DNA of 64,000 nt, taken from contig UQMB01000013.1 in NCBI GenBank assembly GCA_900541925.1, forward strand, positions 15,829 to 79,828, given 5' to 3'. The notes under the pieces are model-generated. The model did no database searches. It saw only the letters and a list, made by a program, of their open reading frames with translations, and was not told the DNA's origin. Shown here one piece after another: positions 17,066 to 24,669 of this stretch. The DNA comes from an uncultured Bacteroidales bacterium. GTDB taxonomy: Bacteria; Bacteroidota; Bacteroidia; Bacteroidales; UBA932. Every line of letters starts with the position of its first letter. The first letter of the stretch is position 1. A program made the position numbers and the translations under genes.

Positions 17066-18149
17066 TATTCTTTGTTTTGTGGTCTTCAGGCTCTGCTCCG
17101 GACGCCGCTCCCGGCAGCGCCTGTCCCGGATGGATCTTCTTCCATTTGTCGCGTGCGAGCTGCTGCATGTCGCGGACCGTGTCTTTCTCGTCCACAATCT
17201 CGCTGCCGAGCAGGGTCTCTATGACATCCTCAAGTGTCAGGATGCCCTGGAAGCTGCCATACTCGTTGATTATCACGGCTATCTGCTCATCCTTGCTCAG
17301 CATCTCATCCCAGATCTCGTCAAGCGGGGTCTCCTCGGAGAAAGACGCTATGTCCCTCTTTATGCTGCCGAGAGTGCGGTCGAACTTGTCGTCCGCGAGC
17401 AGCTGGAGGGCATCCATCCTGAGGATGTACCCGGTGATGTACTCGTCGTTGTCCGCATAGACCGGGATGCGGCTGTGATGGAGATAACGCTTGTCCTTGT
17501 AGTACGCGCGCATCGTCATGGATTCAGGGGCGATGGCAGCCACCACCCTCGGGGTCATGGCGTCCGCCGCGGTCATCTCGTCCATGTTGATGAGGTTCTG
17601 GATGATGGCGTTCTCGTCCTCCTCCAGGTCTCCCTCCTCCTCGGCCACATTGGCCATCGCGCTCACTTCCTCACGGGAGACCACGGCTTCGGCTGATTTC
17701 GGCGTGATGAGCTTAGAGAGTCCCTCGACAAGAATCACGAGAGGATACATTATGACGATGAGCACTGAGATTATCTTCGTCGCGAAACCCATCAGCGACT
17801 TCCAGTATGATGTGCCTATCGTCTTGGGGATGATCTCCGAGAAGACGAGTATAAGGACAGTGGTGATGGCGCTGACGAGCCCGAACCACCTGGATCCGAA
17901 AACGGCCGTGGCCTGCGCGCCGACTCCGGCGGCACCGATAGTGTTGGCTATAGTGTTGAGAGAGAGGATAGCCGCTATGGGGCGTGAACTCTCCTGCTTG
18001 AACTGCTTGAACTTGACGGCGGGCTTGTACCCCTCTTCCTCCCTCATAGTGATATATGAGATGGGTGTGGACATCAGCACGGCCTCAAGCACCGAGCACA
18101 TGAACGAGATGCACATCGCACCCAGAAGATAAACTAACAATAATGCCAT
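17055..18149 (-). CDS. CNNM/CBS-domain membrane protein (hemolysin C-like)
   Basis: The protein has 364 residues from the ATG at 18149, which lies 8 bp after a -7 box. The N-terminal half is a CNNM (DUF21) membrane domain with three to four helices (about 1-190). It is followed by a CBS-domain pair (about 200-330, 'IPVYADNDEYITGYILRMD' and 'IINEYGSFQGILTLEDV') and a short charged tail. The family includes transporters linked to magnesium or cobalt efflux; 'hemolysin' is an old name with little support. It is followed by the GH43 gene with an 11-bp overlap, though a functional tie is not obvious. Confidence 0.88.
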   Translation of the reverse strand: MALLLVYLLGAMCISFMCSVLEAVLMSTPISYITMREEEGYKPAVKFKQFKQESSRPIAAILSLNTIANTIGAAGVGAQATAVFGSRWFGLVSAITTVLILVFSEIIPKTIGTSYWKSLMGFATKIISVLIVIMYPLVILVEGLSKLITPKSAEAVVSREEVSAMANVAEEEGDLEEDENAIIQNLINMDEMTAADAMTPRVVAAIAPESMTMRAYYKDKRYLHHSRIPVYADNDEYITGYILRMDALQLLADDKFDRTLGSIKRDIASFSEETPLDEIWDEMLSKDEQIAVIINEYGSFQGILTLEDVIETLLGSEIVDEKDTVRDMQQLARDKWKKIHPGQALPGAASGAEPEDHKTKNNEE

Positions 18150-18157
18150 AGATTGCA

Positions 18158-18165
18158 CAAATATA
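18158..18165 (-). promoter_or_regulatory. -7 box (TATATTTG) for the CNNM/CBS gene
   Basis: The minus-strand TATATTTG lies 8 bp upstream of the ATG at 18149, so the transcript would have almost no leader. An upstream TTG in the same frame precedes the box and is therefore an unlikely start. Confidence 0.5.
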
Positions 18166-18224
18166 ATCAAAATGCCTGATTATGCGCAATCTCTGCCCTT
18201 GATATGCTTCACTGATTATCCCGC

Positions 18225-18312
18225 CCCCGGAGTGTCATGAATCTCGCCGAGTGAGACCATATCCCAATGACAAGCCCCGAGGCCAGAACCCTTGACGGGC
18301 AGACACTCGGGG
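18225..18312. repeat. Competing stem-loops in the porin 3' flank
   Basis: GACACTCGGGG (18302-18312) can pair with CCCCGGAGTGTC (18225-18236, one bulge) or, in its CTCGGGG part, with CCCCGAG (18275-18281). The region carries no gene. It follows the porin gene on the minus strand and could be a terminator with two alternative forms. Confidence 0.45.
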
Positions 18313-18342
18313 CCGGATCACTCAGCGCAACTATGTGAGAAA

Positions 18343-19584
18343 CTAGAAGCTGTACCTCACCATTGCCTGGAGGCGGTTGTTGGTCACCCAATGCAGGTCC
18401 TCAGTCGCGAGGGCTGACTTGTCGGAGAGGCCGAACTTGCCGTACTGCGCGCTTGTGAGCTCGTACTCAAGACCGAACTGGATCTTGCCGAGGTTGTAGA
18501 CGACCGTAGGGGTGATTCTCCAGAGGCTGTTGAGATTGGAGAAGCTGTTCTTGCTGAAATACAGCATCGAAGGAGCGGCCAGATCCGTCGCCGTGCCGAA
18601 ATTCTTGACATAGCCCGCGAAGAACACTCCCTGGAGTTTCTTGCCATAGCGGACGCTCAGCCATGAAGACGAGTTGCGCGTCGGGGTGTAATCCCAGCTG
18701 CCGTCGGAATTGATGGAAGACACGCCATAGCCTCCATTGAGGTTGAGATGCTCTCCGGCCTGCGCGAAGGTGCTCTTGGCACGGATCATCATATCGCCCT
18801 CGGAATACTGGAGATAGACATAAGGAGTCACCGTGGTGATGCGGTCGCTGACCTTCTTCGCGCCGGTCGCATCGAAGCGGCGCGGCTTGATGGAAAGCAT
18901 GTCCACACCGGCACGGGCCAGGAACCCGCCGGCCTTATAGCTGAGACCAAGATAGAGCTCCGGAGTACAGCCGTACTTGATGTAGTTGGCGGACTGGCCG
19001 GCAGGGCCGGCTGAATTGTACTGCATCTGCCAGAGAGCGGCGGCGCTCAAGGTGAGTCCGCCCGCCATTTTGTAGTCCACAAGGACCTGAGGGGAACGGT
19101 TGAACGGATTGAACGGAGCTCCGGCATTGAGGGAGATCACGTCAGGCATATCGGCCGCCATAGGATGCCATGCCTGGCCTATCTTGAGATTGACATCGCC
19201 CTTGCCCATGGTCATGTAGGCCTGGCGCAGACGCAAGAACGCGGTGCCGGAGACGCCGGAGACGCCGGCATAGAAGTCGGTCTCAATCTTGGCGCCAGCC
19301 TTCCACCCCTCAATCTCGTATCCGCTGACGTCCAACCCGAGACGGGAAGTCAGGGCGGCGAAACGGAAAGAGCTGACCTCGTTGAGGTCCACCCCGTCAA
19401 CTATCTTTTCATCTTTCGGCAGGTAGGTGAACAAATCCTCGGTACCGGCCACGGTCTCACGGCTGTCGTATGCGAAATAATTGCGCACGAAGCCATACCA
19501 CTTCAACTGAGCGCCGCCCTGCGCAAAGGCTGAGGCGGCGGTCAGAGAGAGAAGTGATACTGAAAGTATCTTCTTTATGTTCAT
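18343..19584 (-). CDS. Outer membrane porin-like beta-barrel protein
   Basis: The protein has 413 residues from the ATG at 19584, which opens a signal peptide (MNIKKILSVSLLSLTAASAFA). The mature part alternates aromatic and polar residues as in 16-18 stranded porins, begins with 'LKWYGFVRNYFAYDSRE', and ends in a C-terminal phenylalanine (VRYSF), the barrel-insertion signal. It starts 1 bp after the stop of the DASS transporter on the same strand. The pair may bring a dicarboxylate or similar anion across both membranes, but the solute is inferred from the neighbour only. Confidence 0.82.
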   Translation of the reverse strand: MNIKKILSVSLLSLTAASAFAQGGAQLKWYGFVRNYFAYDSRETVAGTEDLFTYLPKDEKIVDGVDLNEVSSFRFAALTSRLGLDVSGYEIEGWKAGAKIETDFYAGVSGVSGTAFLRLRQAYMTMGKGDVNLKIGQAWHPMAADMPDVISLNAGAPFNPFNRSPQVLVDYKMAGGLTLSAAALWQMQYNSAGPAGQSANYIKYGCTPELYLGLSYKAGGFLARAGVDMLSIKPRRFDATGAKKVSDRITTVTPYVYLQYSEGDMMIRAKSTFAQAGEHLNLNGGYGVSSINSDGSWDYTPTRNSSSWLSVRYGKKLQGVFFAGYVKNFGTATDLAAPSMLYFSKNSFSNLNSLWRITPTVVYNLGKIQFGLEYELTSAQYGKFGLSDKSALATEDLHWVTNNRLQAMVRYSF

Positions 19585-19585
19585 G

Positions 19586-21037
19586 TTAAACTGTAAAAGG
19601 GAAAATCTTTGTAAGCAGGAAGTATCCGAGGACAAATCCTATCACGCCGATGATTATGCCCACCTTGGCCATGTCCTTCGTCTGCACCAGGCCGGTGGAA
19701 GCCGCAATGGCGTTCGGAGGTGTGGATATAGGGAAAAGCATCGCGATCGATGCGCACACGGCGATAAACGGAATCATCGCGTACATCCCTCCAAGGCCCA
19801 CGAACTGCGCGTTGTTGGCGGCGGAAGGGTCGGACATCGCAGTGCCCACAACCACGAGAATCGGCACGAGAAGGGCCGCGGTGGCGGAGTTGCTGATGAA
19901 GTTGGAGAGGAAGTAGCAGATGAATCCGGCGATGACCATCACGAGCACGACATCCATGGTGCTGAACGGAATCGCGTTGATGAGGGTGGCGGCAAGACCG
20001 GTCTTGTTGAGGCCGGTACCGAGGGCGAAACCTCCGGCGACGAGCCAGAGCACGCTCCAGTTGATCTCCTTGATCTCCTCCTTGGAGAAGACTCCGGTGC
20101 AGGTATATACCGCAAGAGGGATGAGGGCCACGATGTTGGAGTTGATTCCGGTCAGGGACTCGGTCACCCAGAGGAGGATGGTCACGAAGAAAGTGATCCA
20201 TGCGACATAGGTCCTCCAGTCCTTCTTGCCGGCCTTGGACTCGATCTTGAGCTCGATCCTGTCAGACTTGAACGGGAAGAACAGCTGGAGAAGCACCCAG
20301 GCGATGGCGATCATCACAATCACATACGGAACCATCCTGGACATCCAGTCCACGAAGCTGATCGTGTAGCCGGCATTCTCGAGGGCTCCGAGCGCAATCG
20401 CGTTAGGAGGGGTTCCGATAGGGGTTCCGATACCGCCGAGGTTGGCGGCGACAGGGATGGAGAGCGCCAGGCCGACCTTGCCTGTCTCATCCTCCGGAAG
20501 GGACTTGAGCACAGGGGCAAGGAACGCGAGCATCATCGCGGCAGTGGCGGTGTTGCTCATGAACATCGAGAACACGCTGATGACAATCAGGAAGCCGAGA
20601 AGAACGAACTTAGGCCTCTTGCCGAACAGCCCCAGGAGGGCCTTGGCGATGGCCGCGTCCATGCCGTACTTGGATGCCACGATAGCGAGGACGAAACCGC
20701 CCATGAACAGCATCACGACAGGATCGGCGAAAGACGCCATGATACTCTTGTAGTCCACAAGAGTGCCGGCAGCCGGATCGCAGAACACCTTTATGCCCTT
20801 ATTGGACACTGTGAGCAGCATCACGACAATGACGATCAGAGAGGTGGTCCAGTTCGGTATGATCTCGAACATCCACATGAGGGCGGCGAAGATGAAGATC
20901 GCTATCATCCTCTGCTGCACGGCAGTGAGGCCATCGATTCCGAAGGCGCTGACAGGCAGGGCCCAGAGAAGAATTGTGACGATCAGCACGAGCGGCAGAA
21001 GCACACAATACTTTACTGAAAATTTGCTGTTTGACAT
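19586..21037 (-). CDS. SLC13/DASS-family sodium-coupled anion transporter
   Basis: The protein has 483 residues from the ATG at 21037; 11 or more membrane segments run through its length. The family's paired signatures are present: 'MSNTATAAMM' with downstream 'TPIGTPPNAIA' in the first repeat, and 'ISNSATAALL' with 'PISTPPNAIA' in the second. The first is the canonical SNT; the second reads SNS. Members carry succinate and other di- and tricarboxylates, or sulfate, with sodium. It is the first gene of an operon with a porin, and its promoter lies at 21080-21087, just after the terminator of the upstream operon. Confidence 0.92.
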   Translation of the reverse strand: MSNSKFSVKYCVLLPLVLIVTILLWALPVSAFGIDGLTAVQQRMIAIFIFAALMWMFEIIPNWTTSLIVIVVMLLTVSNKGIKVFCDPAAGTLVDYKSIMASFADPVVMLFMGGFVLAIVASKYGMDAAIAKALLGLFGKRPKFVLLGFLIVISVFSMFMSNTATAAMMLAFLAPVLKSLPEDETGKVGLALSIPVAANLGGIGTPIGTPPNAIALGALENAGYTISFVDWMSRMVPYVIVMIAIAWVLLQLFFPFKSDRIELKIESKAGKKDWRTYVAWITFFVTILLWVTESLTGINSNIVALIPLAVYTCTGVFSKEEIKEINWSVLWLVAGGFALGTGLNKTGLAATLINAIPFSTMDVVLVMVIAGFICYFLSNFISNSATAALLVPILVVVGTAMSDPSAANNAQFVGLGGMYAMIPFIAVCASIAMLFPISTPPNAIAASTGLVQTKDMAKVGIIIGVIGFVLGYFLLTKIFPFTV

Positions 21038-21079
21038 TAGTGTGTTATCTAAATAAATTATCTTACGTCTTAAGCGTCG

Positions 21080-21087
21080 CAAATTTA
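21080..21087 (-). promoter_or_regulatory. -7 box (TAAATTTG) for the DASS-porin operon
   Basis: The minus-strand TAAATTTG lies 42 bp upstream of the ATG at 21037 and 11 bp downstream of the preceding operon's terminator. No good TTTG is seen at the -33 spacing. Confidence 0.5.
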
Positions 21088-21098
21088 GGAATTAAATA

Positions 21099-21141
21099 TG
21101 AAAAAAGAAACGGGAGGGCATCCCCAGAGGACGCTCTCCCG
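21099..21141 (-). terminator. Rho-independent terminator of the TonB-receptor operon
   Basis: On the minus strand CGGGAGAGC (21133-21141) pairs with GCCCTCCCG (21111-21119, one G-U) and is followed by TTTCTTTTTTC. It is placed 23 bp after the FISUMP gene stop. Confidence 0.85.
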
Positions 21142-21164
21142 CAAAACTGAACTTTGTACGCCGA

Positions 21165-21959
21165 CTATTCGTCCTTGACGCAACGCACGGCGCAGCCGAA
21201 GCGGTATCCGGAATAACCAACGATGAGGGTGCCGTTGGCACGGTTGGTCATGACAGAGTAATACTGCGCATTGGTGAAGTTGCCTCCCTTGTCCTCAAAC
21301 TTCTTGAAGGACGAAGATCCGAGGATATACTCGAAGTTCATCTTCTTGTCCGGAGCCTTGCCGACGGCGCCCACGATAGTGCCTTTCGCAGCGGCGGCAT
21401 TGGCGACGGTCACCGCACCGGTGACAGGTATGACGAGTCCGTCGGCGGCAGCTTTCGCGATGGAGCCGAATTCCTTGAGGTCGGCATCATAGTACGGAGC
21501 CGCCGTGTTGTCCGGAATCACCTTGCTGTTGGAAGTGTGGCCGATGAGACCGAACCAGTCATCGAAATCAGGAATGTGCCAGCCTTCCGGGCAGATGCCG
21601 CGCACCTTGGCGAACTTGTCGAAGTTGTCCGCGGTCACGGCCTTGCCGAAAGCGACATCGGCTGAGTAGAGATAACCGGCCTTGGCGACAGCCGACTTGT
21701 CGAATGACATGCCGGTGCCGTCGGTAGTGACAGGATACCACATCCCGGTGATCTTGTTGACATCATCTGAGACGGTCACTCCTTCAGGTACATAGCGGAG
21801 GTTCTCGGCCATCCAGTACTTGCCGTCGGCAAGCTGCACGACCTTGTAGGTCTCGCCCTGATAGGTGATGGAAGTCAGAGGACCCTCTTCTTCTTTCTTG
21901 CAGGAAACGGCCGCCAGAATAAAGAGCAGCGCGATTCCGAGGAATGATGTTTTTTTCAT
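21165..21959 (-). CDS. FISUMP-domain lipoprotein
   Basis: The protein has 264 residues with a lipoprotein signal peptide (VSCKKEEE, Cys20). The rest matches the 'Fibrobacter succinogenes major paralogous domain': 'GKYWMAENLRYVPEG' near residue 46, 'GICPEGWHIPDFDDWFGLIGH' in the middle, and the closing 'GYRFGCAVRCVKDE'. The family is extracellular and often surface exposed; its role is not established. It is the last gene of the TonB receptor, DUF4876 and outer membrane protein operon and is followed by a strong terminator. A part in capture of the receptor's ligand is an inference from position. Confidence 0.88.
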   Translation of the reverse strand: MKKTSFLGIALLFILAAVSCKKEEEGPLTSITYQGETYKVVQLADGKYWMAENLRYVPEGVTVSDDVNKITGMWYPVTTDGTGMSFDKSAVAKAGYLYSADVAFGKAVTADNFDKFAKVRGICPEGWHIPDFDDWFGLIGHTSNSKVIPDNTAAPYYDADLKEFGSIAKAAADGLVIPVTGAVTVANAAAAKGTIVGAVGKAPDKKMNFEYILGSSSFKKFEDKGGNFTNAQYYSVMTNRANGTLIVGYSGYRFGCAVRCVKDE

Positions 21960-21971
21960 TGTGCTGTATGT

Positions 21972-23498
21972 TTAAAAGTTATAGCCGATTTTGAGTCCGG
22001 CGTCCCAGCGGGACGGGCCGGAGATGTATTTCAAATCAAAGGCGTGGACATAGTCGCCGAAGACCTCCGCATACATGGTCTTGAAGAAATGCCAACGCAC
22101 ATTAGCAGATGCGGAAAGACGCGGCGCCGTTGCATATTCCGAGGCCGCATCGTACCATTCCTGGTGGCGGTAAGCCCCTGATACTCCGGAGGCAGAGCTG
22201 TCTGCGAGCCTGGAATCCCCGGAGGCGCGGCCCTGCATATAGGAGAGTCCGGCTCCGGTCTCGAAGGCCCCGAAACGCACGAGGGCGTCGGCAAAAGCGG
22301 ACCACCGCCTCTGCTCGCGGGTATAGACGAAAGGATAGAGCGGCGTGGAAATCTCCTGGAGCAGGTCATAGGACGCGCCGGAGCGCAGCTCCAGCATGTC
22401 GCCGAGATATTCGTATTCGAGCGAGGAGCCCAGGGAGTTGCGGCGGTAGATGTTGTTGCTGCCGTATTCGCGGGTGATGGTGATGCCGCCTTCGACGACC
22501 TTGTCGAGGACGCTCTCCCTGTTGGAGAGCCGCTCCCACGCTCCGCGGGCCCGCAGGGTGTGGGCTCCCGTGCGGAGCTCAAGGCGCAGGGAGGCCGAAG
22601 GGCCCTCGTAGCGGTACCAGATGGTCTGCCTCTCGCCTACCCTGCCGCGGAGATAGCGGAAGTCAGCCTCGGCATAGACGGGGCGGCACGGCTGCAGCTG
22701 CGCTGCAGCCCCGAGAGCGTCCTGCACTACGGGCAGGCCGCTCACGCCCGGCTCACGGAGCCGGGTGCCGCTCCCCGTCCACACCTGCAGATTGCCGAAA
22801 TAGAGCCCCTCGTTGAAGAACGCGAAAGGAGCGCTCTGCGCGGAGCCCACCTGCTCGGCGGACACCGTCTCGGTGCTGCGTGCATATATGGCCGACACTC
22901 CGGCCGCGAAGTCACCCGAATGATACATCAGCGAAGGCGTCACCTCCATGTCCAGCGCATAGCCCGTATACCTGAGGTCCTTGCGCTTGGCCGCGTTGCG
23001 CGAGCTGAAATCCAGCGCGCCTCCGACCCGCCACCCGGGGGCGATGTCCACGGACAGTCCGCCATACATCTTGTAGGTCTGGAACGACTTGCGCCCCGGA
23101 GTGAACTCCAGCACATCCACCGGAAACTTCCCCCTCCCGAGAAACATCGAGCCGCACGCCTCGTAGGCCTCCCTGTCCTCGAAGGAGAACGCGCCCCGCA
23201 TAGAGAATTTCTCAAGATGGGTCATCGTCCGGGCCTGCGCGGAAGCGGTCCACTCGGACGCCGCGTCGCTGCCGTCGCGGAAATCCCCGCTGCGGTACAG
23301 CCCTCCGGCCTCGGCGTTCGAGAAACCGGTGCTGTCCTGCCGCATGCCTGCGGCGTTGCTGCCCCCGTTCCACGGATTGACGCGGATGAGCGTCTCGTAA
23401 CGGGACTGCGCCCCTGCGGCAAGGCAGAGGCATACGCCCACAAGGCAAAGGGCCGCACGCCCGAGGCTATTCCTTGATTGACTGTGATTTACGCTCAT
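21972..23498 (-). CDS. Large outer membrane beta-barrel protein (DUF6850-like)
   Basis: The protein has 508 residues from the ATG at 23498; an ATG three codons earlier is also possible. A signal peptide (about residues 10-30) precedes a beta-rich body with many short amphipathic strands, a Gly/Tyr/Arg-rich composition and a C-terminal 'DAGLKIGYNF' ending in Phe, so an outer membrane barrel is likely. It resembles the DUF6850 proteins that travel with DUF4876 lipoproteins and TonB receptors. The start overlaps the upstream DUF4876 gene by about 32 bp. Function is unknown, and the family name is given from memory of the gene order. Confidence 0.7.
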   Translation of the reverse strand: MSVNHSQSRNSLGRAALCLVGVCLCLAAGAQSRYETLIRVNPWNGGSNAAGMRQDSTGFSNAEAGGLYRSGDFRDGSDAASEWTASAQARTMTHLEKFSMRGAFSFEDREAYEACGSMFLGRGKFPVDVLEFTPGRKSFQTYKMYGGLSVDIAPGWRVGGALDFSSRNAAKRKDLRYTGYALDMEVTPSLMYHSGDFAAGVSAIYARSTETVSAEQVGSAQSAPFAFFNEGLYFGNLQVWTGSGTRLREPGVSGLPVVQDALGAAAQLQPCRPVYAEADFRYLRGRVGERQTIWYRYEGPSASLRLELRTGAHTLRARGAWERLSNRESVLDKVVEGGITITREYGSNNIYRRNSLGSSLEYEYLGDMLELRSGASYDLLQEISTPLYPFVYTREQRRWSAFADALVRFGAFETGAGLSYMQGRASGDSRLADSSASGVSGAYRHQEWYDAASEYATAPRLSASANVRWHFFKTMYAEVFGDYVHAFDLKYISGPSRWDAGLKIGYNF

Positions 23499-24669
23499 AG
23501 AAATCATTTCCGCTATTGTTTGTATCCACCAGAACCTCGTATCCGAGTTCCGCAGTCTTGGCCTCATCGACCTTGCGCATGAGGGTCTTGCCCTCGAAGG
23601 TGTTGGACAGTGTCACATAAGACGCGTCTATCGAAGAGTTTATGCGCTTCTTGTTGGAAGAGGACTGCCCGTTGAACACCTCCACGCCATCGAGCACCCA
23701 CTCGTTGGGCACACACACGATACGGTCATTGGTGCTGCCCGGAAGGTAGATGACATTGTCGCTCCCGGAGACGAACTCCTGCACGGTCTGTCCCTCTGTC
23801 CTGAATATCACCGCAGCCGGCGAAGTGATGGAGAAGGTGTAGGCGGAAGACTGCCCCGTCTTGATGACCACATTCATGTAGCGGTCGCGCCGCACCTTGT
23901 CCCCCGGCGCCGGATGATACTTCACATTCGGGAAATATGTAGGGCTGTAGCAGGCGAAGACGTCGCTGCGGTTGAGATTGACGGACAGGGGATATTGGGC
24001 CGTATGGTCTATCGCGCCGAGGATGGCGACGATGGCGTCCTCACCCTTCTCAAGCGGGAAACTCTTCCCGTCGCCCGGGAACTGCCACACGGCCTGGATG
24101 ACCGGGCTGAACTCGATGTCCTCATCAAAGACTGAAGCCGAATTGGAATTGTACGGGGCCAGCGTACCGAAGCACAGGCTGTCGAGGTAGACCGTACTTC
24201 CCGTATTGTTGTGCAGAATGATATAACTGTCCTGCTGATATGTGCCCTCCTGAGGCAGTCTCATGCAACCGCCGCAGTAAATCTCCTTGATCACGATTTC
24301 GCCCGCGCGGCTGACCTTCATGGACAGGCCCACGCTCACCTCGCCTCCGCTCAGGATGATGCCGCCCTTGGAGGCGTTGAAGCGGCGGTTCGATATCTGC
24401 GCCGAAGCCGTGGCCCTGTACAGGCCGGAAGGCAGTCTGAGCGAAGCCGCGCCGGACTTGTCGCACACGGCCGTATAGGAGGAGTTATCGTTGACATTGC
24501 TCACCTCTATCTGCACCCCGGACATGTCCGCCCCGGCGTAGTCGGACGGAAGACTCAGCCTGAACGAGAGCAGCTGGAGGTCAGCCTCATACGGATTGCC
24601 TTCCCCGAGCCTGAGACAGGAGGAGAACAGGAGCGGCAGCGCCGCCGTCAGGATCAGTATCTTCTTCAT
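23467..24669 (-). CDS. DUF4876 family lipoprotein
   Basis: The protein has 400 residues from the ATG at 24669. The signal peptide ends in a lipobox (LLFSSCLRLGEG). The first domain (about 28-125) is an Ig-like/carboxypeptidase-regulatory fold with 'GAASLRLPSGLYRATASAQ'. The second begins 'EIVIKEIYCGGCMRLPQEGTYQQDSYIILHNN', which is the mark of DUF4876, a lamin-tail-like beta domain. It is likely anchored at the outer membrane and works with the TonB receptor immediately upstream, whose end it overlaps by 4 bp. No substrate is known. Confidence 0.85.
   Translation of the reverse strand: MKKILILTAALPLLFSSCLRLGEGNPYEADLQLLSFRLSLPSDYAGADMSGVQIEVSNVNDNSSYTAVCDKSGAASLRLPSGLYRATASAQISNRRFNASKGGIILSGGEVSVGLSMKVSRAGEIVIKEIYCGGCMRLPQEGTYQQDSYIILHNNTGSTVYLDSLCFGTLAPYNSNSASVFDEDIEFSPVIQAVWQFPGDGKSFPLEKGEDAIVAILGAIDHTAQYPLSVNLNRSDVFACYSPTYFPNVKYHPAPGDKVRRDRYMNVVIKTGQSSAYTFSITSPAAVIFRTEGQTVQEFVSGSDNVIYLPGSTNDRIVCVPNEWVLDGVEVFNGQSSSNKKRINSSIDASYVTLSNTFEGKTLMRKVDEAKTAELGYEVLVDTNNSGNDFYERKSQSIKE

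Noticed and set aside
19577..21019. 480-codon plus-strand frame opposite the DASS transporter
   Set aside because: It is the antisense of a clear membrane transporter gene, rich in Asp/Glu/His/Arg as such shadows are, with no domain of its own.
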